Part shown: piece after piece, positions 22,186 through 34,486 of the stretch
How the letters are laid out: each line of letters starts with the position of its first letter
How positions within the stretch are numbered: the first letter of the stretch is position 1
Origin: Budorcas taxicolor
Taxonomy: Eukaryota; Chordata; Mammalia; Artiodactyla; Bovidae
Direction of reading: 5' to 3'
Assembly (NCBI RefSeq): GCF_023091745.1
Contig: NC_068922.1
Coordinates: 10,248,001 to 10,312,000 of the forward strand
Length of the DNA: 64,000 nt
Program-made: the position numbers and the translations under genes
Notes under the pieces: model-generated
What the model was told of the DNA's origin: nothing
The model's database searches: none
What the model saw: the letters and a program-made list of their open reading frames with translations, nothing else

Positions 22186-23165
22186 GGCGGTCTTTTGTCC
22201 TAATTTTGGGTCCAGTGTGAAGTCTTACTATTTTCATATATATTTGATTATTGCGACCCTCCTTCATTCCCGCTCCCACAACTAACTTCTACATCCATGT
22301 GCTTTGTCATGTGACTTCAGAAAGCCTTCCACTGCTCTCATTCCTCCACGTGCTTGGTTCTGGGTTTGGCCCAATGGTCACATTGGCCAACGTCACCAGA
22401 GCAGAGGCTTCGCGTGTGCTGCCCAGCTGGGCCTGGGACCACCATGAACAGAGGATGCCCACAGAGCTGCTGCCTCTGACAAGCCTGGGCCCCAGAATGA
22501 AGGCACACATGCCACCCATGGCTAGAAACAGACCTATCCATCTGACCGGAAGTCACATAAGCAAGAAAACAAACCCCTGCTGCTATAACTGATTGGAGTT
22601 TGGATGTTTTGAGGTGGGTGGGGGGCAGCATCCCTGCAGTCCCAGAGATTCAGGCACATCTCCAGGAAACATACCTCAAATCTGAACACTGTGAGGGCTC
22701 TGTTCAAGATGACAACCAAAAGCCACTGTTACCTAGAAGACAAGGCCAATGGGACACGTGCAGAAAATGAATTTGAGTGGCCCTTAGATCAAGAGCCAAG
22801 CAGCTTCTGCCTAAACATTAAGTATTTGTCTGTGAGTCGGAAGGGGACAGAGCCCCGTCGGAATACAAAAATTCATAGACATGGGCTTCGTATTTTGTGC
22901 TGTCGTTATTAGGCAGGTTTCAGAGAGCATGAGTTCTGAGAGAAAGCAGTGTTTTAATAACACAGGTCTTCCCTTGATTTCCTCCTGATTACAGGTACAA
23001 TACAAGAACTATTTGGTGAGCAGGAAGCTTGCTAGAGTTCAAGTGTATGCTGACCCACATTGACACACCACCTATATTTTTTCCAATCTCCCGCCTTTTC
23101 CCTCTTGCTTAACATAAGCAAAAACTACTTGTAATTAAGCTATTAAAACAAAGGGACCATTATCA
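22186..23165. other. Unique sequence
   Basis: Open frames of about 70-110 codons overlap on both strands at 22250-22630. None has recognisable content or good flanking splice sites. Confidence 0.4.
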
Positions 23166-23425
23166 AATACTTTGTTGTCGTTCATTGTTCAGTTGCTCAG
23201 TCATGTCTGATTCTTTGCGACCCTATCGCCTGCAGCACGCCAGGATACCGTTCCTTTACCCTCTCCCGGAGCTTGCTCAAACTAATGTCCATTGAGCTGG
23301 TGAAGCCATCCAACCATCTCGTCCTCTGTTTTTCCCCTTCTCCTCCTGCCTTCAATCTTTCCCAGCATCAGGGTCTTTTCTAATGAGTCGGCTCTTCACA
23401 TCAGGTGGCCAAGAACTATCTGCCG
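23166..23425 (-). mobile_element. BovB LINE 3' fragment
   Basis: Reverse complement of the BovB 3' end: 'ttgttcagttgctcagtcatg', 'cctgcagcacgccagg', 'gcttgctcaaactaatgtcc', 'tttcccagcatcagggtc' and 'tctaatgagtcggctcttca'. It is 5'-truncated and diverged. Confidence 0.88.
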
Positions 23426-23429
23426 AACC

Positions 23430-23840
23430 TTTGCAAGCACTGTTTCATTCAGAAGTCACAGCAATTCTGGGATTTCCCTGGTGGTCCAGTGGTTAAGAAT
23501 CTGGCTTCCAATGTAGCGGACACAGGTCTGATCTCTGGTCAGGAAACTAAGCCACTGGGCAACTAAGCTCACGCACTTCAATGACCGAGTCTACACACTC
23601 TATAACCCGCGCGCCACAACTAGGGAGAAGTCTGCACGCTGCAGCTAAGACTCGACACAGTCGCAGGAATATTTGTTAGAATGCCTAAATGCATAAAAGC
23701 CATGTATAAAAACTTCACAGCGATTCTACAAACCGGGGGTGATTGGAATTCTCATTTTGCACATGAGGACATAGGTTTAGATCAGTTAAGTAACTTGTCT
23801 GAAACTACACATTAATTGTAATTCGGGTGTTTGTAAGTCC
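23430..23840 (+). repeat. MIR SINE, split by a CHR SINE
   Basis: The MIR begins 'gcaagcactgtttcattcag' before 23468. It resumes at 23728 with 'acaaaccgggggtgattgg', 'ctcattttgcacatgaggac' and 'cagttaagtaacttgtctg'. The interruption is a CHR-type SINE with its own target duplication. Confidence 0.65.
23469..23714 (+). mobile_element. CHR-type SINE inserted in a MIR
   Basis: The head 'gggatttccctggtggtcc', 'caggtctgatctctggtcag' and 'gcgcgccacaactaggg' are readable. Flanking direct repeats are tcacagcaattct (23456-23468) and tcacagcgattct (23715-23727), 13 bp with one mismatch. Such preservation is notable for an older SINE class. Confidence 0.85.
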
Positions 23841-24440
23841 AAAGCCATCCCTAACCCCAACATCTGCCGATCTTTTGGGCATCACTTGTCCCCGCCTCCA
23901 ATGTCAGGTAAGGCACCTGAGGCCAGAGCTTGAGCTCTATCAGGCGCCCAAGTGTGTCCACCTCTGGGCCCAACCAGTCCCTTTGCAGGTAGATAACAAT
24001 GACAAGATCATGACAGTGGTGGACCGACTTGTAGCTCTCAAAGGAGATAAACACAAGCCAATCATGCCTCATAGTGATGTAGTCCACAGGCCAATACCAA
24101 GTCAGCACAGGACATAATCTGAGAGTAGAAGAAACCACAGATCTGCCGACAAAGATGGTGTCTCTGCGGGCAACTCTACTGGGGTAAATCTACTGACTCT
24201 TGGCGTCAAATTTTAGCGAAACTAAATGAAATACACCATAGTGAGAAATCCCCACAGGTCATTCCCAAGAGTTGTTGCTGTAGGCGTCTTGAATTTGCCC
24301 AACTCTTGATCCCACGGGGGAGAAGCACACCAAGAAGGGAACCAAAGCATGACAACAAGAACTTTTCCTCCCAGTTTTCCACACACAGAGGCTTCGCCTT
24401 TGAAAATGTGTTCCAACAAGGGATGTAAATAACACACACT
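23841..24440. other. Unique sequence
   Basis: A 96-codon plus-strand frame (about 23827-24117) contains the stretch DNNDKIMTVVDRLVALKGDK, which reads like protein, but I see no match and no supporting splice signals. Confidence 0.4.
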
Positions 24441-24572
24441 CTGGATCAGATAGAACTGGTGTTAAATCCCAGCTCAGCCATTCCCTGGAGTGACCCTGGG
24501 CAAGCAAATGACTTCATCGCACTATAAGCTTCAGTTTTCCAGCCTACAAACTGGGGACAATGTCTTAAGTTA
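24441..24572 (+). repeat. MIR SINE fragment
   Basis: Clear MIR wording: 'gtgttaaatcccagctcagcc', 'tgaccctgggcaagcaaatg', 'agcttcagttttccagcc' and 'tacaaactggggacaatg'. Confidence 0.75.
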
Positions 24573-25007
24573 GGTTTCCCAAGAGCATATCCCAAGGTGA
24601 GGATGTGTAGGATTAAGGAAGTGCTCCCAGGACAAACTGGAAGTTAGGGAGGGAAGCAGGAGAAAAGAACAGAGGAAGCCTAGCAGGAGAGGAGTTCCGG
24701 ATCTAAGTCCTGCACGCGGTGGCCTGACCCTGGAGGGACACCCTGGACTATTGAATGAAATGATGTCTTGGTGTTGGCTCCACCCAGAGGTGCTCTCTTA
24801 TCTCTGCACCCACCGGCCTCTGATTCAGGGCTGCGGCAAGGAAGGTAACTTCTGAACATAAATGTTGGGGCACGTTCATCTCTGCAAAGCAAGCTCCATC
24901 AGACCAAGAGGAACTCTTAGAAAAAAAAAAAACAGCCACGGGTGCTCAAGGCTAGAAGCAGGACCACACCCCAGCCTGAGAGGCACAAAACATAAAATGG
25001 ATGAAAA
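24573..25007. other. Unique sequence
   Basis: Nothing recognised apart from a 12-base A run at about 24920. Confidence 0.4.
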
Positions 25008-25292
25008 GTGGACTTCCCTGGTGTTCCAATGGTTAAGCATTCACCTTCCAATGGAGGGGACACAGGTTCAATCCCTGGTCCAGGAAGCTCCCACGTGCCG
25101 TAGGGCCATTCAGCCTGTGCACCACAGCTGCTGAAACCCCAAACCCCAGAGCCTGTGCTCCGCAACAAAAGAAGCCTCCGCAGGGAGACGCCTGGGCACG
25201 ACTGGAGAGCAGCCCTCGCGTGCCACCAGAGGAAGCCCAAGGGCCGCAGGAAGGCCCAGCGCAGCCAAAGTAAGTAAATAACTTTGTAAATG
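25008..25292 (+). mobile_element. CHR-type SINE (long form)
   Basis: From 'gtggacttccctggtgttcc' through 'ggttcaatccctggtccagg' and 'gctcccacgtgccgtagg' to 'cccagcgcagccaaagtaag' and a short A/T tail. Directly followed by an L1 tail. Confidence 0.87.
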
Positions 25293-25575
25293 AGTGAGAG
25301 GTCATAAAACAAACATGGTTACCAAAGAGAGAAGGAGGCAAGGGTATATTAACAGGCTGGTATTTAGATACACACTAGTATGTATAACACAGAAAACCAA
25401 CAAGGGCCTACGCTATAGCTCAGGGGACTACACTCAACACCACGTAACATTCTATCAGAGGAAACAATCTGAAAAAGACACACATATGTATATGTGAATA
25501 TACATCTAAATTGCTGTACTATACACCTGACACTTAAACAATATTGTAAATCAACTATATTTAATGTTTAAAAAT
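25293..25575 (+). mobile_element. L1 3' end
   Basis: Diverged plus-strand L1 tail: 'aaacatggttaccaaagag', 'aagggcctacgctatagctc', 'ttgctgtactatacacctg' and 'aatattgtaaatcaactatat'. Confidence 0.75.
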
Positions 25576-27227
25576 TGGGTGAAAAGGGATCCAAAGTGAT
25601 CTGGGTGGAACATCATTTTACACTACAAACAAGAATTTTTCTTTCATTTTATATAAATACATATATATCTCCTGACCTAAAACACAGAAGACACTTGATA
25701 ATGTTTAATGTTGCAGTTGTTGCTATTATTATTATTTTTCCCATAACATCTTCCCCAAAAGGGCCTCACCAGGTTAGCAACCAGAGGTCCTGCGTGCTCC
25801 CCTGGCCAGGCCCTCGTCTGACAGCCAGGGCGACCACTCAGCTCTGGTTTCACATCATTGGCTTCTCTGTTTGGCACCATGTTTGGCGCCCTGTCTTTCA
25901 GGGTTCCCTCTCCTCGGGGTGGAAAGGCTCCACTTCCTGCCGGGTGGGCCGTGTGCAAGGGAGATGCCGGCCAAGCGCTTAAGTGAGAGGGCTCTATTCC
26001 TCAGCCGTGCCCTCGCACCTCCAGCAGGATCTGCCGGCCCCAAATCCTCCTCTGACATTAAATAAACCCTTGGCCTTTTCAAGTTTTGCCTATTCATCCT
26101 CTCCGGCTAAGGTTAGGGATTTCTTAGAATGACCCAGGGTCCACAAAAGGGCTTCTTCTCCATTTCTTTCTAAGATCCTACCCCCAAGAGCCCTAGTTCA
26201 GCCCCTCTCCCTAGGGGGCCTAGGACACCCAGGAACAATGCAGCTGGGGCTTTATTTAATTAATCTTCCTTAACAATCTGCCTTTTCCATGTGCCAGCCA
26301 GGCGAGCTCATATGCATAGTAGCCTCCCCTCTGTGACTAATCCTCTGGGTTAAAAGACCCCGCTTGGCTCCAAAGCCACCCCTTTCATTCACCAGCTTAT
26401 GAGAGCTGTATCTTCTCACGCATCTTCTCATGGGGCCAGACAGCCGCCTCGACCACGCTGGTCCAGGCCTCATTTTCCAGGCCACCATCACGACTGAAAT
26501 TAATCTAAGTGGCGCCTCTTTTACAAGAGTGGCAGCAAATATCCAATTCAATTTGCTTTTACCCAAGATTTCCCCCAGGAGTCAGGCCGAATGAGATAAT
26601 CGATGATGATTACAGGGCTTGGCCTGCCTGGCTGAGCCAGTGTTAAAAGGAGGGCCAGTTTCTGCTCCGGTGCTCACCCAAGTCGGGTGCTAATTCAGGC
26701 AGATCCATGCCTTTTTTCAGTGGCTCTCAGCCATACACGCCTCGATAATCACGCTGGGGAGGTGGAGGCGGTCGGCCCTCCTAGCCAAGAAAAAAGAATT
26801 CATTTCTGCTTCTCCTCCATCCCTGAACAAGAACAGAAATGTACAGAGCATCTGGAGCAGCTTAAGAAGGCTGCTGGAACCAGTGATGCCAAAGAGATTT
26901 AATACAGATGGGCTAAACGTTCCTCCTCTCAGAGAGAGGCTAGTCAATGCCTTTATTGCTAAACCAATCAAGAAAGTATTAAATTACTTGTTGCTATCAC
27001 CTTAACCTGAACAGGACTGTTCTCTGCTTGGCTGATTTTTCTGAAAGATCACAATGCCCAGTTCAGAAAAGTAGGGGCTGATGGCCCAATGGGGTCAAAG
27101 AGAGCCTCTAGATTCCCCATGTCCCCGCTGGGGCCTCTGCTAGTCTTTTATCAACTCACTGGTGGGCTCCTTTGGGTTCTGAACACTTTATAGAGGCTAC
27201 GGCCCAAAGCGGGGATGTAACTGTGTG
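25576..27227. other. Unique sequence; possible conserved non-coding block
   Basis: No gene or repeat recognised. 26230-26640 has a rich mixture of homeodomain-like (taattaatc, gaaattaatc), octamer-like (tatgcatag) and GATA-like (gagataatcgat) words and no repeat identity. It is treated as a candidate regulatory element in the findings. Confidence 0.4.
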
Positions 27228-27560
27228 ATAGTTAGATATTGCTGTGTAACAAATTGCCCCAAAACATAGGAGCTGAAAACCACTCACATGTACAATCACC
27301 CAGTTCCTGCGGATCAGGAATCCAGGAGTATCTCAACTGTGTGGTCCTACTTTGGGGTCTCTCACAAGCCTGCATTCTGGGTATTAGTTGTGGTTGTGTT
27401 ATCTCAAGGGCTGACCTAGGGGGAATCAGGCCCTGAGCTCATGCACTCATGTGCTGTCAGTAGGAGGTCTCAGGTCAGCGTTGATGGGGCCTTTACACAG
27501 GGCTGGCTCCCAAGCTGCCAGCAGGATCTTCCCAGAATTCATGAGCCCAGAAATCACACA
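27228..27560 (+). repeat. Ancient interspersed repeat (LTR/MER type), family unassigned
   Basis: Starts 'tagatattgctgtgtaacaa' and 'attgccccaaaacataggag', the same kind of opening as the repeat at 2916, and continues 'gcggatcaggaatccagg'. Diverged; family not named. Confidence 0.45.
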
Positions 27561-27654
27561 AAACTGATGTAGAAGCCCAAACTATAAAAAAGGTCCAGCT
27601 GATTAGAAGGCAATCTGGTCCTATAAAATCCTCCAAGAGCTTGCACATTCTATT

Positions 27655-27885
27655 CACTCTGCAAACATCTGTTAAAGTGCCACTTACTGAGGCCAGCCAC
27701 TTGACAAACTTCATCTCATTTAATCTTTTCAGCCATACTTGGAGGTCAATATTATTTGTTCAGCTTTGTAGACCTGGAGTCTGAGGCTCAGAGATGCTGG
27801 ATGACTTGCTGGGGGTCACATGGCTACAGAACAAGAGCTGGAACCAAGCTCTGGATGCGTGCTCTTTCCAGATACCACCTCCATG
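27655..27885 (+). repeat. MIR SINE
   Basis: Nearly complete MIR core and tail: 'gaggccagccacttgacaaac', 'tctcatttaatcttttcagcc', 'gagtctgaggctcagagatg' and 'ggtcacatggctacagaac', 'gagctggaaccaagctctgg'. Confidence 0.75.
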
Positions 27886-29714
27886 CCATGCATGGCTGAA
27901 TCCTTCTGCCCTAACTCCGCTAAATGCGATGTCATTCCCCTGCAACACACAGCAGAGCCCTTGGACAAGTACCCCACCTACCTCCTCTCTGGCTGGAGGC
28001 CATGCTGGGAGTAGAAAGAGGAGAGGGAGGTGCTGGCCCCAGGTGCAAGATTAAAGGGGCACCAAAAACTTCAATAATCAAGATGAATACTATTTCAATG
28101 CAATATTTTTAAAAAATATACTTGACAAACTCATGGGCCAGCTGCCTGCTTTTGTAAACAAGATTTCATTACTTCTGCATGCCAAGACAGGTCACATCCA
28201 CTGGGCACACATGTCTGGTTTCACTTCTGGAAAGGAGACTTTCTGTGCCTTTTCAGTCTGGAGGACAGAGCATGTGTCTGCAAATACAGGGCACGTGGGT
28301 GGGATCCTGGACAAGCACAGAGGGTGACACCAGGAGTCAGACTGCTCTTTGATTCCTCCTTGGAGCCAGAGCGGCCGTGATGCGATTCTCAGACATGAGG
28401 AGGAAACACGCCGCTGGTGCTTGGAGAGCAGGGTGGGACGGCCCCACTCCTGGCTCCCCGGGGGGATGCACTTGGCCATGTGGTTTGCACAGAGAGCGCC
28501 GTGTGCCCATGCCAGAGATGTAGGAGCCGTAGTTATTTTTAAAACACCTTCTCTACCCGGGCTCCACCATACCCAGGCAGGGACTCCAGCGCCAGTGTCG
28601 AGCAATTGTTAATGGAAAAAGAGATGCTAGGGCCCCCAAAAGCCATTCTTAACTATGGACATTATTGCTCCATTTTGAGCTGTACCCAGAGACTCGTAAG
28701 AGGAAGACATAATGCTTGTTTGTGAAACTTTTATAGCTAATTGACATTTTTTCAGTGCTCCCCTGATAGCTGTAGTTATTCCTGATTGGAAGGGCCATGG
28801 AAAACATCAAGTTATGCACTGTCTCCAGATGGGGCCATATTTCTGATATACCACTGGAAAAAAAAGAGAGAGTAAATAAAACACTGTCAAAACAAACACC
28901 CTTGGAAGTGATAAAGAGGAGCGGAAATGACTGGCAAAAGCAGTTTTCTTTGCTCGAAAATGACGCATAATGTGTTCACACTAATTGATGATGTTGGACT
29001 CTCTGGGACTGTCAGATCTCCTCCTTCTTGGGAACATTTTCCTCCCTTCTATACCTGCTCTTTGCTTTACAGACAAAGGGGAACACAGAAGTCTTTCCTG
29101 TCTATATGCCTCTTTCTACTTACAGGTCCCAGACTCTGTCCTTGGTGCTAGCAGAAGCCAGGAATCATATTCTGGCTGCCTTAAGTCAAGTTCATGAAAA
29201 AAAAAAAACAATTAGAATCAAATGATGGGAATTCCACTCTGGGCTCTGGACACAGTCACATACACATCACCCAGGAAGATCGGTAACGAGGACAGTACAA
29301 GACACACCAACAGAAGTGAGGAAGCGCTTGGCATAAAGGCCGGTGTGCGTTTGTAGAGACTAATGAGTAATTTTAGGGATCCATTTACTACAGGTTTCAA
29401 TCTAATTTTCTTGACTCAAAAAAGTCATTGACTCACGTGGAATGAATTCACTCGAGAACGTTATTTTTAAAACAGAACAATATGCCAGATGGAAACTATT
29501 GTGTAAAACCAAGTTTTCTGGTTGCATGGCTGACTATTTCACATCCTGCCAACATGGAGGTCTCCTAGCCCAAATGTTTCCTGACTGAGAACCTGTCTCA
29601 TGATAAGTATAAAATCATAAAGTGCAATTGGTTATATTTAATACCCAATGTCCACGTATCAAAAATGTATGCATTTAGGGCAGAGGGGAGAGTGTCAAGT
29701 ATTTGCTCAAAACC
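27886..29714. other. Unique sequence
   Basis: No repeat or exon recognised. A minus-strand frame at 28192-28605 is 137 codons long, without motifs or splice support. Confidence 0.4.
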
Positions 29715-29726
29715 TATGTTCACTTA

Positions 29727-29959
29727 GGGCTTCCCTGGTGACTTAGTGGCAAAGAATCTGCCTGTGATGCAGGAGCCACAGGAGACGCAGGTTGGATCCC
29801 TGGGTCAGGAAGATCCCCTGGAGGAAGCCACGGAAACCCACTCCAGTATTCTTGCCTGGAGAATCCCATGGAGAGAGAAGCCTGGTGGGCTAGCCCATAA
29901 GGTTGGTGCAAAGAGTAGGACATGACTGAAGAGACTCAGCATGCACACACACAAACATG
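29727..29959 (+). mobile_element. Bov-tA SINE with target-site duplication
   Basis: Plus-strand copy starting 'gggcttccctggtgactta', with an 11-base duplication in the head (caggagccacaggagacgc) and an (AC)-rich tail. Flanking repeats are tatgttcactta (29715-29726) and tatgtttactta (29960-29971), one mismatch in 12. Confidence 0.94.
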
Positions 29960-29971
29960 TATGTTTACTTA

Positions 29972-32086
29972 CCTTACACAAAATTTAAATGAATTCAGAG
30001 ACCAGATTTCTAAATCAAAGCAGCAACTGAAGAGAAGGATGGGTGCTGCAGAAGCAACTGCTGTGATAGCAGATAGAAATGGCAAGAGTAACAGCCTGGC
30101 AACAATGGGAAAGATTTTTAACTCAGTGTAGTTACAGGAGAGCTCCACGTGTCTTAGTCACTGAGTCCAGCTGACACGAGGCAAGAGCCCAGGGCAGATC
30201 TCGGGCCTCAGGGTCAAACGCCAGCCAATGGGAAAAGTCACGTTCTGGAGCTCTGCTCAAGAAGCAGGAAAGGATACATCTTAGAAAAAATTCTAATTAA
30301 AAATGTTCATTAGGGCTGTTATTATTATTAATTGATGGGAGCTAAAGGGCAAACTTCTGTATCAGGTGGTACACTGTTGGCCTCAAATAAGAAAAACCCA
30401 TCCAATTAAGTAAATAAGAGAATACATTAACTCCCCAAGTGAAACTTCATAGTTGACCTGGCTTCAGAGCCAGCTGGATTCAGGTGGTCAAAGGATGTCT
30501 TCAAATTCTCTCTCTTTTCATCCCACTTTTCTCTGAAATACTGTCCCATCTACGAGTTCAGTGCTCCAGGGCAAAGAGAGTTTCTCTACCTCAGTGGTTA
30601 GAGTGTGGATCCTGGGGAGGGATGTTACTGGCCCAGCTCAAGTCCTTTGTCAACTCTCAGCCAATCACCGCGGCCAAGGCAACACAGGCCAGGCCTCAGC
30701 CGCACCCACACCCAAGGCTGGGGAGGCAGCGAGGGCTGATGCAGGGCTCTCCCCATGCCCAGGGCACAATCTGGAGGCGGACGCATGAAGAAGGAGGGAA
30801 GGATGCTGTGCTGATAAAAACCAACGATGTTCATTGCACCATCAGTAACATAAAAGCACGGTTGTTTAGAATGACTCAGCGTCTTTTGAGTTTTACATTT
30901 CCTAGAAAACAGACTGAGAGGGAGAAATGGGTGCAGCTAGAGTTTAGAAGCGGGCTCTTGGGACAGAAACACAGCAAGAGTGAGGGGAGCTGTGTGGGCA
31001 GAGGGGCATCAGGATGTCATGAAAGAGCACCGACACCTTTGGCCTGGCCCACAAAGAGCTCTGAGCTCAGACAGCCCTTCGCAGGGGCCAGCCCTTCGTT
31101 CCCGCTGCATTGACCGGTCGCTGGATGTGCACTGACCCTGGGGACAGGCCCTAGCCTTGGAGGAAGGGAACCCCTTCAGCCAAGTGCAATGCTGGGGGAG
31201 GGACTCAGCTGAGAGTCATCGCCAGCCACCAATCCCAGCACTGAGGGAAATGGAGCCTCATACTGAAGGAGAGACCTCGGAAAGGGCCAGACTGAAGCTG
31301 GAGCCAGTGCAGTAAGGCAGGGTATCTCTCCCAAATGTGAGACCATGAGCTTCAGATTCTGCCTACCCGGGACCAGCCACCCACGTGGCCGAATGCACCA
31401 ATCTCAGGAAAAGAGAATCCCCCTGCAGACAGGCTGGGGCCAAGCAGCAGACTGGATCCTGGGGAAAGAAAAGACACTACGTTTACCGAGTACCTGCTGT
31501 GTGCTGGTTCCATGCTGGTTTCCTTGTGTTGCACACGGGGCTTCCATTCAGATGACGACAGTGAAGAATCTCTGAAATGGATACTATAATGAAGAGGGGT
31601 AAAAGGTGGGAGAAATTTAAATGCTGGTTCTTGGGGCCTCATATTCAGAAAATTCGTTCCAAATTTGGATTACAGAAAACCACACTAATAACAAAAGAAA
31701 GAGGATCACAAGGCTCCCACTAAATCAGTTCAAGGATGAGAAAAAGAATAGTTATTCAAAAGTGAGCTCCGGGGGGTGAACAAAGTTCATTTCTGAAAGT
31801 GTGTCAGGGGAAATCAGTTCCCAAGAGGAGACAGGAAATTTAGGGAAAGTCTTTAAAAGTGTAACTGCATAATTCGTCTACTTTCGGAAGCATCGTTTTT
31901 AAAGGAGAATCACCCCAAAAATCCAGAAAATCAGGTTTTGTAAAGAAGGGTGAGGTGGTCTAAAACAAAGAACAATGAGATAAATACCACAGGATGTGGC
32001 CAATTATGTACATTTGTTTTCTTTCCTGAGAGCAAAGATGATGGAGAGAACAGTGAGCAGGCCTGATCACGCCTAGTTTTTATTTT
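29972..32086. other. Unique sequence
   Basis: Contains a 209-codon plus-strand open frame at 30484-31113. It shows no domain, no codon regularity that I can see and no homologue I recognise, so I treat it as chance. No repeats recognised. Confidence 0.4.
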
Positions 32087-32297
32087 GTGTGTGCCATCAC
32101 TCAGTCATGTCTGACTCTTTTGCGACCCTGTGGACTGCGTCCGGCCAGGCTCCCCTGTCCATGGGATGCTCCAGGCAAGAATACTGGAGCCGGTCACCAT
32201 TTACTCTTCCAGGGGATCTTCCCAACTCAGGATGGAGCCCATGTCTCCTGCACTGGCGGGCGGATTCTTTACCACTTGAGCCACCTGGGAAGCCTGT
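32087..32297 (-). mobile_element. Bov-tA SINE
   Basis: Minus-strand copy: 'tgccatcactcagtcatgtc' (tail side), 'ccaggctcccctgtccatgg', 'tccaggggatcttcccaac' and the head at 32297 ('gccacctgggaagcc'). Confidence 0.92.
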
Positions 32298-32867
32298 GTA
32301 CATTTCAAAGAAAGAATGATATGAGAAATAAAGTCCTCTCACTTGCCCTTGACTGTTTACCACTTGTTTTTTAAACAGGAGTTATGAACCTGGAGTTTAT
32401 CACTGAGCTGAAAAGGTCCACAGATGCCAATGACCAGTTTAAGCTTGTTCCTCGGCCCCTGGAATGACACCGCTACTGTTTCCACCCACGCTTGTAGAAC
32501 TACCTGGAGAGCAGCAGCTTCCCCACTGCAGCATCAGAGCCCAGCCAGGGGCCTCTCAGGAGAACCTCATTCCTGGCCTGCAGAGGAGTCAGGCTCTCCG
32601 AGCAGGTTTGGAGCAGGGGAAGGCGCGGCCGCATACACCTAGAAGCTTTAAGCTGTGGGTCAGGCCTCTCTGATGGGGTGGTGATGGTCAGGCTACAGTC
32701 CCCCGTTAGCCAATCCAACACTTACCCAGTTGTTGCTGTGAAAGTATTTTGCAGATATAATTAAAACACCTCCTAGTTGAGTTTAAGTAAGGGAGGTTGT
32801 CTTGGACAATTTGGGTGGACCTGTGGAAGTAGGGCTGAGATTGCTCTCCAAGAGAGAAAGTGAGAGT
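32298..32867. other. Unique sequence
   Basis: Nothing recognised between two oppositely oriented Bov-tA copies. Confidence 0.4.
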
Positions 32868-32878
32868 AAGGGAGAAAG

Positions 32879-33103
32879 GGGCTTCCCAGGTGGCGCTGGT
32901 GATAAAGAATCCACCTGCCAGTGCAGGAGACATAGAGACGTGGGTTCGATCCCTGGATTGGGAAGATCCCCTGGAGAAGGGAATGGCAACCCACTCCAGT
33001 GTTCTTGCCTGGAGAAGCCTATGGACAGAGGAGCTTGGTGGGCTACAGTCCAAGGGTTGAAAACAGTCAGACACGACTGAGCAACTTAGCCACACACGCA
33101 TGC
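32879..33103 (+). mobile_element. Bov-tA SINE with target-site duplication
   Basis: Complete plus-strand copy ('gggcttcccaggtggcgctgg' to 'cacgactgagcaacttagc'). Flanking repeats are aagggagaaag (32868-32878) and aagggagagag (33104-33114), one mismatch. Its antisense reading supplies much of a 283-codon minus-strand open frame (32706-33557) that is not a gene. Confidence 0.94.
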
Positions 33104-33114
33104 AAGGGAGAGAG

Positions 33115-34284
33115 ATGGAGGAACTTCCACCTGTGGACAGCAGCTTTTGGCTATGCCTGTGGGACTCCTCCCTGCAGGGTCTTCCTTCATTAATGCTGCC
33201 CTGTGGACCCCAGACCGGCTCAGTCAGCCCCAAGTGCACGCGCATTCTCTTTGTGAGATGAGCAGGGCTCACTGGAGCCACCCCAATGGCCAGGCTGCCT
33301 CGGCTGCTCTTGCCCTGGGGACAGCACGGGGGCCTGGGCTGAAAATTCTGCCCCCAGGTGGAGCAGTGGTGGAAACACTCGAAAGAGGCGAGGTGCGAGG
33401 AAGAACGCTGCAGGGGTTGGGCCAGACTTGAGCCTGCCAAGGGCTGGAGGGACAGAGGAGGATGGACGCGGATCCGCATCTTGCTTTGATGGTGGGTCAC
33501 ACGTGCACAGTGAACCGGGGCGGGGGGAAGACTCTGCACTAAGGCCGCAGCACACACTCACCCTCACCCCACACACGCTTTGGGTCACCTCTGCCTGAGC
33601 TCCCACACAGACCTCCGGCTAAGGATTACACCCCTCTGCCGAACCGCGCCCTCCTCTCCCTCTGAACCCTGATTTCACGCTCGGGTGTGCCGTGACAGTC
33701 CCCCATACCAGGGCCGTCTGGCTGCCCTTTGCCATTCCCAGCCTCCTGGAAACCCAACTGTCTCCCTTCTTCCATGTCCCACAGACACACGCGGGCATCT
33801 GTTGCCTCTGGGGTGTATGCAGGCGTCTGGTTATAAACCTCCGCTTCGTGTTCCACTGTTCTTGGTCTTAGAACAAGAAACACCAGCATTTCAGAGCTGG
33901 GAGCAGCTTTCCACCCGGGGCGTTTGGGGTAGCATCCACAGTCTGTTCCCACCAGAGCAAGGAAGTCCATCCACCCCAAATGTGGCTTTTCCTCCCCTCC
34001 CAAATATGTAAGGCCCAGGGGATTTGGGCCAGGGCAGTTTCAGAAGGCAGTGGGCTTTCTCACCAGCTTTGTTTGGGAATCACTTTTGATGCTCCTCCAC
34101 CAAATCCTGGTTCCCCTTTGTGACGCCCACTCCCCGCTCTCCATCCCCACTGAGGCTGCCCAGCTAAGTTTCCTGTCCCCCGTGGTCCCCCTACTTTTTT
34201 CACCTCTTCCACATTGCCCGCCCCACCCTGTCCATTTCCAGAAGTAGCCTGAGGGATCCTTTTAGAAAATTCACCATTGCTACC
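33115..34284. other. GC-richer unique sequence
   Basis: No repeat, CpG island or exon recognised. Confidence 0.4.
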
Positions 34285-34486
34285 CAGCCCCCAGCGGGTA
34301 AAGAACCTGCCTGCCAATGCAAGAGATGTAAGAAACGCGGGTTCGATCCCTGGGTCAGGAAGATCCCCTGGAGGAGGGCATGGTAGTGTTCTTGTCGGGA
34401 GAATCCCATGGACAGAAGAGCCGAGTGGGCTACAGTCAATGGGGTGGCCAAAAGACATGACTGAAGGCGATTTAGCACACAGCACC
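34285..34486 (+). mobile_element. Bov-tA SINE, 5' truncated
   Basis: Lacks the usual 'ggcttccctggtggctcag' head. It starts around 'gcgggtaaagaacctgcc', keeps 'gggttcgatccctgggtcagg', and carries a deletion in the body ('ggcatggtagtgttcttg'). Confidence 0.88.

Noticed and set aside
30484..31113. 209-codon plus-strand open frame
   Set aside because: Longest non-repeat open frame in its region, but no domain, signal or homologue recognised, no promoter or splice context, and overlapping frames on the other strand. Chance is the simplest explanation.
32706..33557. 283-codon minus-strand open frame
   Set aside because: Its middle third (LSCSVVSDCFQPLDCSPP..., RTLEWVAIPFSRGSSQSRD) is antisense Bov-tA SINE. 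This recurrent ruminant SINE translation is not a gene.
33300..33560. Possible CpG island or promoter
   Set aside because: GC is raised, but CpGs are sparse and there is no gene start on either strand. Other GC-rich pockets (about 51950-52100, 55390-55560) are also too short and CpG-poor.
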